64,000 bases of DNA, taken from Acrocarpospora phusangensis. Its GTDB lineage: Bacteria > Actinomycetota > Actinomycetes > Streptosporangiales > Streptosporangiaceae. The notes beneath the pieces are model-generated. The model did no database searches. It saw only the letters and a program-made list of their open reading frames with translations, and was not told where the DNA came from. Of this stretch, positions 33,706 through 42,429 are shown one piece after another (position 1 is the first letter of the stretch; each line of letters begins with the position of its first letter). The stretch is taken from the NCBI RefSeq assembly GCF_016862995.1, contig NZ_BOOA01000038.1, forward strand, positions 1-64,000. The letters are read 5' to 3'. The translations under genes and the position numbers were made by a program.

Positions 33706-34413
33706 ATGGCGAGCGGCAGGACCCGGGGAGTGGTCGTGTCACCGCATCCCGACGACGCCGTGCTGTCCGCCTGGCACGTTCTCACCCGTGCGGACGTGTG
33801 CGACGTGGTGACCGTCTTCACGGGAACGCCGGACCCCGGTTCGCCCCTCTCCTCCTGGGATCGCCTCACCGGAGCCGCCGACCCGGCGGCCCGGGCGGCG
33901 GAGCGCGAGATCGAGGACGCGGCGGCGCTCGGCCGGGCCGGATGCGCGCCCGTGCCCCTCGGCTTCCTCGGCTCCTCCCACCGGCGCGGCCGTCCCGCGG
34001 ACGGGGAGGCCCTGCGCGAAAGCATCGCGGCGGCCGTCGTCTTGGCGGACGTGGTCTGGATCCCGGCGGGGATCGGCGGCCACCCCGACCACGTGGCCGC
34101 CCGCGACGCCGCTCTCGTCGCGTCCGCCGGCACGCGCCGGGTGCTCTACGCCGACCTGCCGTACGCGGCCCGGTTCGGCTGGCCGCCATGGGCGGGCGGC
34201 GAACTGGACATCGAGAGCTGGCTGCACGCCCAGCTCGACGGCCTCGCCCTCGTGGACGCGCGGGTCCACCGGCTCGACCAGGAGCACGCGGCGCGGAAAC
34301 GCGAGGCCATCCGCGACTATCGCACCCAGTTCGCGGCCCTGGCCGCCGGGTCCGCCGACAACTTCCCCGACGGCCCGAGCTGGGCCTACGAGATGACCTG
34401 GGACGTGCGTTGA
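33706..34413 (+). CDS. PIG-L family deacetylase (LmbE-like)
   Basis: 235 residues from ATG 33706 (GTG 33676 possible). Zinc motif SPHPDDAVLSAWH near the N-terminus and the second ligand site GIGGHPDHVAARD near residue 125; both are intact. The family removes N-acetyl groups from GlcNAc-type sugars (mycothiol MshB, teicoplanin and aminoglycoside enzymes). It is cytoplasmic. It is followed at 52 bp by a mutarotase-like gene and then by TRYPCO1, all in the same direction. It may act on an amino-sugar made by the surrounding locus. Confidence 0.88.
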   Translation: MASGRTRGVVVSPHPDDAVLSAWHVLTRADVCDVVTVFTGTPDPGSPLSSWDRLTGAADPAARAAEREIEDAAALGRAGCAPVPLGFLGSSHRRGRPADGEALRESIAAAVVLADVVWIPAGIGGHPDHVAARDAALVASAGTRRVLYADLPYAARFGWPPWAGGELDIESWLHAQLDGLALVDARVHRLDQEHAARKREAIRDYRTQFAALAAGSADNFPDGPSWAYEMTWDVR

Positions 34414-34465
34414 CGTCCTCCCACGGCCGGATCCCCGGCCGTACCCCCACGGGCGAGGAGAAACG

Positions 34466-35245
34466 ATGAGCACAGGCGGGATCGACCTGCGGGTGGACGC
34501 CGAGCACGGCGGCCGGTGGACGTCTTTGCGCGGCCCCGACGGCAAGGAATGGCTGTGGCGCCGCGACGCCCCCGAACGCGACCGGGTACGGCCCGGGGAC
34601 GCCTTCGTCGACGCGGGCGGCCTGGAGGAGTGCTTCCCGACCGTCTCCGGCGAACCCGACCACGGCGACGTCTGGTCACGGCGCTGGGAACCCGACGGCG
34701 ACGGGCTGGCCGTCGAGGGAGCCGACTACCGGCTGCGCCGCGCGATCGTCGTCGACGACACCGGCATCACCGCCTCCTACGAGCTGCGGGCCGAACCCGG
34801 ACGCCGGTTCATCTGGGCCGCGCACGCCCTGCTCGACCTGTCGGGCCAGGCCAGGCTGCTGCTGCCGGAAGGCCATCCGATGGACGTCAGCACCGACGAC
34901 GCCGACTTCACCGCCGGCTGGCCGGACGCCGACGGCGTCGACGTGAGCGCGCTCGGGCCCGACGACGGGTCGGTCACCTTCTGCATGATGGCCGGCCTGA
35001 ACGAGGCCACCGTACGGGACGGCGACAGCACGCTGACCATGCGGCTGGAGGTCGAAGGACAGCCCACCGCGATCGCGCTGTGGCGTAATCTCGGCGGGTG
35101 GCCGGAGGCGGGGCCGTACCGGTCGATCGGGGTGGAGCCGATGATCGGGGCGCGGGCCGGGCTGATCAGGGCCGAGCCGGGGCGGGCCGGGGTGGTGCCG
35201 CCGGACGGGGAGGTCCGGTGGACGCTCCGGATGACCGCGTCGTGA
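34466..35245 (+). CDS. Aldose 1-epimerase (galactose mutarotase)-like protein
   Basis: 259 residues with a strong GAGGAGAAACG before ATG 34466. Beta-sandwich pattern of the galactose mutarotase superfamily: an N-terminal RVDAEHGGRWTSLRGPDGKEWLW, GGLEECFPTV, a central WAAHALLDLSG with the His expected in substrate binding, and GVEPMIGAR near the end with the conserved Glu. The family interconverts sugar anomers or binds sugars. The diverged loops mean it may be a D-hexose-6-phosphate epimerase-like or non-catalytic member. It supports a sugar theme for this locus. Confidence 0.75.
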   Translation: MSTGGIDLRVDAEHGGRWTSLRGPDGKEWLWRRDAPERDRVRPGDAFVDAGGLEECFPTVSGEPDHGDVWSRRWEPDGDGLAVEGADYRLRRAIVVDDTGITASYELRAEPGRRFIWAAHALLDLSGQARLLLPEGHPMDVSTDDADFTAGWPDADGVDVSALGPDDGSVTFCMMAGLNEATVRDGDSTLTMRLEVEGQPTAIALWRNLGGWPEAGPYRSIGVEPMIGARAGLIRAEPGRAGVVPPDGEVRWTLRMTAS

Positions 35246-35275
35246 ATGCTTGTGGAGCGAGGGGGATACAGCCTG

Positions 35276-35650
35276 ATGGGTGACTTCGTCGAGGTGCCGC
35301 TGCCCGACGGGACCGTGCTCATCGTGGAGGCGGCCGACCAGCCGCGCGTCGGCGGCGTCGTGGCCGCGGGCCGGCTGCACGACGTGGCCTCGGCCGCCAC
35401 CGAGAGCTTCGAGATGGCGGTGACCCGGCTGCAGTCGGCCGCCGGGGCGATCGTCGGGCGGATGAGCGGCATGGTGCAGCCGCCCAGCGAGGTGACCGTC
35501 GAGTTCGGCGTGAAGCTCGCCACCGCGGCGGGCGTCGTCATCGCCAGCACCAGCGCGGAGGCCAACCTGAAGGTGGTGCTGCGGTGGACCAACGACACGC
35601 GGGTCCAGATCACCGCCGAGGAGGAGCAGCCGAACCCAGAAGCCGGCTGA
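35276..35650 (+). CDS. TRYPCO1 (CU044_2847-type) trypsin-co-occurring protein
   Basis: 124 residues from ATG 35276 (GAGGGGG ~10 bases upstream). The sequence follows the trypsin-co-occurring domain 1 pattern: VEVPLPDGTVLIVEAAD, a helical ESFEMAVTRLQSAAGAIVGRM, then PSEVTVEFGVKLATAAGVVIAS and a terminal NLKVVLRWTND. This domain is known from actinobacterial conflict loci where it accompanies trypsin-like proteases fused to STAND or other sensor modules. The protease-STAND-WD40 gene is at 28881-32945. The 3' end overlaps the convergent NRPS gene by 41 bp, an unusually deep overlap. Confidence 0.85.
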   Translation: MGDFVEVPLPDGTVLIVEAADQPRVGGVVAAGRLHDVASAATESFEMAVTRLQSAAGAIVGRMSGMVQPPSEVTVEFGVKLATAAGVVIASTSAEANLKVVLRWTNDTRVQITAEEEQPNPEAG

Positions 35651-38600
35651 GCGCGTCGATGGTTGGCGCGGCCAGGAAGTCGCGCAGCGGCAGCGTCACC
35701 CCGAAGTCGGCCTCGATCCGGGCGGCCAGGCTCGCCGCGCGCAGCGAATGGCCGCCCAGGTCGAAGAAGTCGTCGTGTACGCCGACGCGTTCGATCCCGA
35801 GCGTGTCCCGCCACAGATCGGCCAGGGCCTGCTCGGCGGGGGTACGCGGGGGGACGAAAGCGGCGTCCAGGTCGGGGCGGGAGCCGTCCCGGTCCGGCAG
35901 GGCGCCGCGGTCCACCTTCCCGCTGGGGAGGGTGGGCAGGGCGTCCAGCACCACGTACGCGTCGGGGACCATGTAGCCGGGGACGCGGGCGCGCAGGTGG
36001 GCGCGGAGCCCGGCGAGGCGGAGGCCGCCGTCGGCGGGCTGGAGGTAGGCGACGAGTTCGTCCCCCCGGACGGCGGCGACCGCGCGGGACACGCCGGCGT
36101 GGCTTTCCAGGGCGCTCTCCACCTCGCCGAGTTCGACGCGGTTGCCGCGTACCTTGACCTGGTGGTCGCGGCGGCCGAGGAACTCCAGGTCGCCGGTGGG
36201 CAGGCGGCGGACCAGGTCGCCGGTCCGGTACATGCGGGCGCCCGGCGTGGCCGCGTACGGGTCGGCGGGGAACCGTTCGGCCGTGAGGCCGGGCTTGCCG
36301 AGGTAGCCGCGGCCGACGCCGACCCCGCCGACGCAGAGTTCGCCGATGACGCCGGTGGGGACCGGGCGCTGGGCGGCGTCCAGCACGTACACGCGGACGT
36401 TGCCGATCGGGCGGCCGATGGGGACCATGCGGCGGGCGCCGTCGCCGGGGGAGCACGCGTAGACGGTCGAGTCGATGCCGGCTTCGGTGACTCCCCAGTG
36501 GTTGTAGAGGCGCGGGCCTCGGATCGCTTCGAAGTACTGCCTGGTCAGGTCGGGGGTGAGGGTCTCGCCGGAGGTGAAGATCGCTCGGAGCGGGGTGAGG
36601 GCGTCCGGGTGGCGGCGGGCGTACGCGATGATCAGGGTCAGCATGCTGGGCACCAGGAAGAGGTAACGGGCCTGGTGCTCGCGGACGGCTTCGGCGATGG
36701 CGGCCGGGCTGCGCTCGTCGCCCGCGCCGACGACGGCCACGCACCCGCCGGAGGAGAGCGGCCAGAAGATCTCCACGACGGCGTCGTCGAAGGAGAGGGC
36801 GGTCTTGTGCAGGACATGTTCGCCGGGGTCGAGGCGGTGGTCGCGGCGCATGCAGGTGACCCGGCTGACCCAGTTGCGGTGGGTGATCTGCACGCATTTG
36901 GGTTCGCCGGAGGAGCCTGAGGTGAAGTAGACGGCGGCTAGGTCGTCCAGGCCGACGTCTACGGCCCCGTCTGGGAGCCCTCGCTTCGATGCGCCGATCT
37001 CAGTTGGGGCGACAATCGGCACGGGCAGTTCCAGACCCTTGGCGGCGACGCAGACCCGCGTGCCCGTCCTGGCGATCAGCAGGGCCAGCCGGTCCGCCGG
37101 ATGCGCGGGATCCAGCGGCACGTACGCCCCGCCCGCCTTAAGCACCGCGAGCACGGCCACCACCAGCTCCACCGACCTGGGCACACACACCCCGACCAGG
37201 ACGCCGCGGTCCACCCCGGCCCGCCGCAGCCTCCCCGCCAACTCCCCCGCCCGATCCTCCAACTCCCGATAGCTCAACCGGCCCCCGGCCCCGGCCACCG
37301 CCGTCGCGTCCGGCGTCAGCCGCGCCTGCCGCGCGACCATCTCGTGCAGACACTCATCCGGGTACGGCGTCGCCGGCCCGTCCCACTCCCCCGCCACGTC
37401 CTCGCCCACCAGCGGAATCACACCGAACCGGGCATCGGGCCGGTCAGCGGCGGCCAGCATCGCCGTCACCTGCCCGGCCATCAGCCGCATCGTGGCCTCG
37501 TCGAACAGCGCGGTGTCGTATTCGAGGAAGCCGTCCAGCCCTTGCCCGCCCCGGCGCAGCGTCAGGGAAAGGTCCGCCTTGGCCGTGCCCGTGTCCACGT
37601 CCTGCCTGGTCGTACGCAATCCTGCGAGGGCGAGCGGGGTGGGTTCCGGTTCCACGTCGAAGAGCACCTGAGCCAGCGGACGGGTTCCGCCGTGGCGGGA
37701 CGCCGCCTCCCCGACGAGCACGTCGAACGGCACCTCACGGTGGGCCAGCGCGGCGACCACGGCCGCCCGGACCCGTCCCAGCAGGGTCCGATACGACGGC
37801 TCCCCGGTCAGGTCCACCCGGATGGGCAGCAGGTTCATCAGGCAGCCGACATACGTCTCGTCCTCCACCCGGTCCCGCCCGGCCACCGGGACGGTGATCA
37901 CCAGGTCGTCCTGTCCGCTCCAGCGCGACAGCAGAGCCGCCCACGCGGCGAGCGCCGCCATGAAGAACGTCGCCCCCTCCTGCCGGGCGATCCGTTCCAG
38001 ACCTTCCGCGACCTCGGCCGGGATGCGCCAGCGGAGCACAGCGCCTTCGACGCCCGGCACCACGGGGCGCGGTCCGATCGTCGGCAATCCGGCCAGGGCG
38101 GGCGCACCGGCCAGTGTCTCCCGCCAGAAATCGAGTCCCGATTCTCCCGGCGGCGGTGGCCGCCAGGTGGGGAGCGAAGGCAGTGCGGGTTCCTCGCCTG
38201 CGAGGGTCCGGGAGTAGGTGAGGGTGAGTTCGCCCAGCAGGAGTTCCAGGGCGTGGGCGTCGATGATGATGTGGTGGGCCGTCAGGACCAGCACGTGGGT
38301 CTCAAGCAGGGCCACGCGGAACAAGGGGCCGGTTCGCAGGTCGAACGGGTGGCGGGTCGGGTCGTCGGTTTGGATCGTGACTCTCACGTCGTCGCGTACG
38401 ACGGCGGTGGGCGTGCCCTGCTCGTCGGTGAAGACGGTGCGCAGGGAGTCGTGGCGGGCCACGAGGTAGTCGATCGCCCGCTGGAGGGCCGGGACGTCGA
38501 TCGGGCCGGAGAGGTGCCAGGAGGTGGCGACCGTGTAGAGAGGGGTTCCTCCGGCCAGGCGGTCGACGTACCAGAGGCGGCGTTGGGCGGGTGAGATCCG

Positions 38601-40595
38601 GTGCGGGGGTGCGTCGTCGGGGGGTGGCGTGCGTCTGGCGGTGGGCAGGGTGGTGGCCAGGGCGGCGATGGTGGGAATGTCGAAGCCTTGGCGTACGGGG
38701 ATGTCGGCGTTGAGGCGGGCCTTCATGCGGGCGAGGGCCCGAATGAGGATGAGGCTGTCACAGCCCAGGTCGAAGACGTTGTCGTGTACGCCGATCCGGT
38801 CGATTCCAAGGACTTCGCACCAGATGTCGGCCAGGGCGCGTTCGGTCGCGTCGCGTGGCGCGGTGTACGCCTCGTCGAGTTCGGGGCGTTGACGGTCGAG
38901 TTCGGGTAGGGCGGAGCGGTCGATTTTGCCTCGGGTGGTGCGGGGCAGGGCGTCAAGCAGGACATATCGGCTCGGGACCATGTGCTCGGGCAGCCGCTCC
39001 CCGAGAAACCCGCGCAACGCAGCCGCCGTGAGCCGCGCGTTGCCCTCCTCAGCGCCCGGGTTTTCCCGCGCGCGATCTCCTGGGCGACTCCCGCGCGTCT
39101 GCCCGGCGACGTGGTCCTCCCTCGGGACGACGTACGCGACCAACTGCGGACCTGAGTTCTGCGATGCGAGCGCCACAGCCGCTTCGGAGACCCCTTCATG
39201 CGTGCCCAGGGCGAGTTCGATCTCGCCCAGTTCGACCCGGAAGCCACGCACCTTCACCTGGTGATCCTGGCGTCCGATCAGTTCGATCGCGCCGTCGGGA
39301 CGCTGCCTGGCCAGGTCGCCGGTGCGGAAGAGGCGTCCCCCGGGCCCGGAGAAGGGATCGGGGACGAACATCTCCGCGGTGAGGCCGGGGCGATTGAGGT
39401 AGCCGCGGCTCAGGCCGGTGCCGCCGATGTACAGGGTGCCGACCGTTCCGGGTGGGACCGGCTGCAGGTCGTCGGTGAGAATGTGCGCGGTCGTGTTCGG
39501 GATGGGATGGCCGATCGGGAGCCTGCCGTCCGGTAAGTCCGTGGTGTCGGGAGTCCACCAGAGTGAGGTCATCGCACATTCGGTGAGCCCGTACTGGTGG
39601 ATCAGCCGCACGTCCGGCCCCCACACGCGTTTCGCCTGGGCGAGCAGCCCCGGCGGCGCGGGCTCACTGATGATCATCACGAAGCGCAGGGTTGCCGTCC
39701 GCGCGTCCGGCCAGACCTCCAGCACGGTACGGAGCAGGCTCGGAAAACACGAAAGCACACAGGTGACGCCACCGGTCAGGCGTTCGACGAGGTGGTCGGG
39801 GGACCGCAACTGCTCATCGGTCAGCAGCTCAACCGTGGCACCGTGAAGCAGGGGTCCGAACAGGTCGCGGATCGAGGCACTGAAGGAGGGATGCGCCAGC
39901 TGAAGCGCGACATCCCCAGGACCCAGACCCCAGCGAGTGCCCATGTTCTGCAGGTAGTTCAATGCCGCCCGATGGGAGACCATGACTCCTTTGGGCGTCC
40001 CCGTCGATCCCGACGTGTACATGATGTAGGCCAAATCCTCGGCCGAAGAGACCGCCTGCTGTCCTCGAACTCCTGATGTCGCGCCGACTTCCGTGATGAT
40101 CACAGATGCTTGGGTATCCGCCAGGATGAACTCACGCCGCTTCGCGGGAAGCGCGGGATCCAGCGGCACATACACCCCGCCCGCCTTCAACACCGCCAGT
40201 GCCGCGATCACCAGCTCCGGCGACCGAGGAAGGCACACGGCCACCCGGGACTCCCGCCCGACCCCGAGCTCCCGCAGACGACCCGCCAACGCCTCCGCCC
40301 GCTCGTCCAGCTCCCGATAGGTGACCCGCCGCTCCCCCGCCAGCACCGCGACCGCATCCGGGTACGCCCCAGCCTGCCGACCGATCACCGCATGCAGGCA
40401 TTCACCCTCCTCCCGCCGAAACCCGGTGACCTCGAACCGATCCCCGCCTTCCACGGTCACGTCCACGATGTCGTACGCGCCGTCGCGCAATCCTCCGACG
40501 ATCCGGGCGGCATGCGCGGAGATGGGCTGATCCGCCGAGCGCACATTCACGCTCGCGATACGGACCGGCTTCCCGTCGGGCGTCTCATCGGTCAT
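35610..40595 (-). CDS. Nonribosomal peptide synthetase, A-PCP-C-A-PCP
   Basis: 1661 residues. After ~70 N-terminal residues without a domain call come A1 (~80-560; YTSGSTGTPKG, HQYGLTE, GKIDR), PCP1 (~600-670; LGCDSL), C (~690-1110), A2 (~1125-1570; FTSGSSGEPK, NHWGVTEAG, GKVDR) and PCP2 (~1590-1650; LGGHSL). A1 has FSASI where amino-acid-activating domains have FDASV, so the Asp that holds the alpha-amino group is Ser; a non-alpha-amino-acid starter is suggested. The C-domain motif is HHIIIDA rather than HHxxxDG. A2 keeps FDDAV. A ~30-residue Arg/Gly-rich insertion interrupts A1 near 39040-39128. There is no thioesterase, reductase or MbtH partner here. The start overlaps the glycosyltransferase stop by 11 bp. 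Confidence 0.93.
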   Translation of the reverse strand: MTDETPDGKPVRIASVNVRSADQPISAHAARIVGGLRDGAYDIVDVTVEGGDRFEVTGFRREEGECLHAVIGRQAGAYPDAVAVLAGERRVTYRELDERAEALAGRLRELGVGRESRVAVCLPRSPELVIAALAVLKAGGVYVPLDPALPAKRREFILADTQASVIITEVGATSGVRGQQAVSSAEDLAYIMYTSGSTGTPKGVMVSHRAALNYLQNMGTRWGLGPGDVALQLAHPSFSASIRDLFGPLLHGATVELLTDEQLRSPDHLVERLTGGVTCVLSCFPSLLRTVLEVWPDARTATLRFVMIISEPAPPGLLAQAKRVWGPDVRLIHQYGLTECAMTSLWWTPDTTDLPDGRLPIGHPIPNTTAHILTDDLQPVPPGTVGTLYIGGTGLSRGYLNRPGLTAEMFVPDPFSGPGGRLFRTGDLARQRPDGAIELIGRQDHQVKVRGFRVELGEIELALGTHEGVSEAAVALASQNSGPQLVAYVVPREDHVAGQTRGSRPGDRARENPGAEEGNARLTAAALRGFLGERLPEHMVPSRYVLLDALPRTTRGKIDRSALPELDRQRPELDEAYTAPRDATERALADIWCEVLGIDRIGVHDNVFDLGCDSLILIRALARMKARLNADIPVRQGFDIPTIAALATTLPTARRTPPPDDAPPHRISPAQRRLWYVDRLAGGTPLYTVATSWHLSGPIDVPALQRAIDYLVARHDSLRTVFTDEQGTPTAVVRDDVRVTIQTDDPTRHPFDLRTGPLFRVALLETHVLVLTAHHIIIDAHALELLLGELTLTYSRTLAGEEPALPSLPTWRPPPPGESGLDFWRETLAGAPALAGLPTIGPRPVVPGVEGAVLRWRIPAEVAEGLERIARQEGATFFMAALAAWAALLSRWSGQDDLVITVPVAGRDRVEDETYVGCLMNLLPIRVDLTGEPSYRTLLGRVRAAVVAALAHREVPFDVLVGEAASRHGGTRPLAQVLFDVEPEPTPLALAGLRTTRQDVDTGTAKADLSLTLRRGGQGLDGFLEYDTALFDEATMRLMAGQVTAMLAAADRPDARFGVIPLVGEDVAGEWDGPATPYPDECLHEMVARQARLTPDATAVAGAGGRLSYRELEDRAGELAGRLRRAGVDRGVLVGVCVPRSVELVVAVLAVLKAGGAYVPLDPAHPADRLALLIARTGTRVCVAAKGLELPVPIVAPTEIGASKRGLPDGAVDVGLDDLAAVYFTSGSSGEPKCVQITHRNWVSRVTCMRRDHRLDPGEHVLHKTALSFDDAVVEIFWPLSSGGCVAVVGAGDERSPAAIAEAVREHQARYLFLVPSMLTLIIAYARRHPDALTPLRAIFTSGETLTPDLTRQYFEAIRGPRLYNHWGVTEAGIDSTVYACSPGDGARRMVPIGRPIGNVRVYVLDAAQRPVPTGVIGELCVGGVGVGRGYLGKPGLTAERFPADPYAATPGARMYRTGDLVRRLPTGDLEFLGRRDHQVKVRGNRVELGEVESALESHAGVSRAVAAVRGDELVAYLQPADGGLRLAGLRAHLRARVPGYMVPDAYVVLDALPTLPSGKVDRGALPDRDGSRPDLDAAFVPPRTPAEQALADLWRDTLGIERVGVHDDFFDLGGHSLRAASLAARIEADFGVTLPLRDFLAAPTIDALSRLLGSAAPPRR

Positions 40596-42429
40596 CGTCG
40601 GCTCCTCCTCCGAGTCGTGCCATCGCCAGCCTGCCGACGTACTCGTCCAGGGAGAGCGGCGTCAGCCCGGCCACCGCCAGCCAGGCCGCGATTTCCTGGA
40701 GGTACGCCGCGAGACGCCCGGCCGAGGACACTCCGGACAGATCGAGGTACATCGCCGGAACCGCCGTACGCTCCCGGAGCCGGCCGAGCCGGTAGCGGAA
40801 CTCGCCGGGACGAGTGTCGTCCGCGTGGAAGTGGTGCAGCCGGACGGGAAGCACGCCCTGGCCGCTCAGGGGGTTCGCGAGCAGCCAGTCGCGGAGTTGC
40901 GGCCCGGCTTGGTCGTCGTAGTCATCACGTTCCGGCAGGAACAACACCCGGACGCCCCGCGCGTGAAGCGACGCGGGAGTCGTGTCGACGGATGGCGCGA
41001 CGTCGAGAAAGAGTGCCTTGCTCCCAGGGTCGCTGCCATGCCCAGGGTGGACGGGATCTGCCTGGCGTGGGGCCGTGGCACGCACGCCTGCGACGACCTG
41101 GTCGTTGGCTCTCGCGTGGCCGACGACCCGAGGCGTGTCCGCCACGGCGGCTTGGTCCCACGCAGTCGCGTCGCCGGCAACCCGAGGCGTGCCCGGCAGG
41201 GCCTCGGCGGAGATGGTCTGGTCGTAGGCGCTCACGTCGTCGCCCACCTGAGGCATGCCGGGCAGGGCCTCGGCCGCGACGGCCTGGCGTTCGGGTGTGC
41301 CCAGTCCGCCGGCGAGGAGGAAGACGCCGTGCACCGGCTTGGCCCAGGGGTCGATGTGCAGGCGGATCTCGTCCAGCAGGGCTGCGGCCAGGTTTCGCTG
41401 GGCCGGTTGGAGCGTGGGCGGGGGCACTCGGGGAGTTGCCTGGAGACCGGTCAGGACGAGCTTTTCGAGGCGGTCCGCGTCGTCGAGGGGGCTCACGTCG
41501 ATGCCGTCCTGGGCGGAGAGCCGGTGGGCGTCTCCCCACTGGTCTTCGGCGGTGTTGTGGCCGGGGACGAGGATCACGCGTGCCGGTCCGGAGACGGCTT
41601 CGTGGAGCGAATTGAATCCCGGTCTGATGACGGCGACCTTGGCCACGTGCAGGAGCGCGGCTAAGGACGGTTCGTAGGAAACCGTGGTGACGTTTTCGAG
41701 CGCGGGCGGCTCGGCGCCCCCGTAATAGGGGCCGGTGACGAAGACGAAGCGGGCGGCCGAGCGGCGTGCGATCGCTGACATGGTCATGAAGAGCCGTTCC
41801 GGATATCCGTGGTCCCCGCTGTCGCCGCCGGCTCCCGCCGCCACCACGACCAGCGGCCCCGGGCCGTATCGGCGGGCGACCGCGGCTGTCTCCGACGGGT
41901 TCGGACGATTGAACACCGGGCCGAAGAAACGAAAGCGGGAGGAGTGTTCGGCGAGGAGGAGGCTGTCGGGGGAATGGCCGCTCGTGGCGAATGAGGCGCG
42001 GTCCTGGGCGACCAGGATGCGGTCGTAATGGCGGAGGTCTCCGCGTTGCCGCATTCGCTCGAAGAAGACACCGCTCAGCTTTCTGAGGACGAGCGCCTTG
42101 GGCACCTCGCGGACGGCGGGCAGGAACAGGTGATTGGCATCAGGAAACGTGTCCTCCACGATGAGCGACGGGCCTATCTCGGCGATCACGTGGTTCAGGA
42201 GTTTCCGCAGCGAAGCTTCCATGGCGTCATTGGGCAGCCGATGCAGATGCGGAAAGTTGATCACCGGGTATGGGCAGCCCCGAAAGGGAAGCAGCGACCG
42301 TACCTGCCCGATCAGGAAGATCTCGGCCGACGGTTCGAGCGCGTGGAGCGCGTCCGCGATCAGCAGGGTCCTGCGCACATGCCCGAACCCGTGGCGCGCC
42401 TTGAAGAAGAACGCGACCGTCGGCGTCAC
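40585..42429 (-). CDS. MurG-like glycosyltransferase with repeat insertion and unknown C-terminal domain
   Basis: 614 residues. The first ~370 are a GT-B enzyme like MurG/UDP-GlcNAc transferases: FFFKARHGFGHVRRTLLIADAL (glycine loop of the acceptor domain), PLVVVAAGAGGDSGDHGYP (start of the donor domain), LAALLHVAKVAVIRPGFNSLHEAVSGPARVILVP (donor-binding loop, in pieces). Residues ~380-460 are degenerate 22-residue tandem repeats (AEALPGxPxV...AxDQ). The last ~150 residues (KALFLDVAPSVD ... FRYRLGRLRERTAVPAMYLDL) form a domain I do not recognise. It overlaps the MDR-like gene upstream by 4 bp and the NRPS downstream by 11 bp, so it belongs to a three-gene operon. It probably glycosylates the NRPS-linked or sugar product. 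Confidence 0.8.
   Translation of the reverse strand: MTPTVAFFFKARHGFGHVRRTLLIADALHALEPSAEIFLIGQVRSLLPFRGCPYPVINFPHLHRLPNDAMEASLRKLLNHVIAEIGPSLIVEDTFPDANHLFLPAVREVPKALVLRKLSGVFFERMRQRGDLRHYDRILVAQDRASFATSGHSPDSLLLAEHSSRFRFFGPVFNRPNPSETAAVARRYGPGPLVVVAAGAGGDSGDHGYPERLFMTMSAIARRSAARFVFVTGPYYGGAEPPALENVTTVSYEPSLAALLHVAKVAVIRPGFNSLHEAVSGPARVILVPGHNTAEDQWGDAHRLSAQDGIDVSPLDDADRLEKLVLTGLQATPRVPPPTLQPAQRNLAAALLDEIRLHIDPWAKPVHGVFLLAGGLGTPERQAVAAEALPGMPQVGDDVSAYDQTISAEALPGTPRVAGDATAWDQAAVADTPRVVGHARANDQVVAGVRATAPRQADPVHPGHGSDPGSKALFLDVAPSVDTTPASLHARGVRVLFLPERDDYDDQAGPQLRDWLLANPLSGQGVLPVRLHHFHADDTRPGEFRYRLGRLRERTAVPAMYLDLSGVSSAGRLAAYLQEIAAWLAVAGLTPLSLDEYVGRLAMARLGGGADDDR
41089..41274 (-). repeat. Degenerate ~66-bp tandem repeats within the glycosyltransferase gene
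   Basis: On the minus strand two 66-bp units encode AEALPGMPQVGDDVSAYDQT.. and AEALPGTPRVAGDATAWDQA.., followed by a shorter third unit ADTPRVVGHARANDQV. All are in frame. They separate the GT-B domain from the C-terminal domain. Confidence 0.8.

Noticed and set aside
37101-38594. Long + strand open frames across the NRPS gene
   Set aside because: All NRPS core motifs are on the minus strand; these frames have none.
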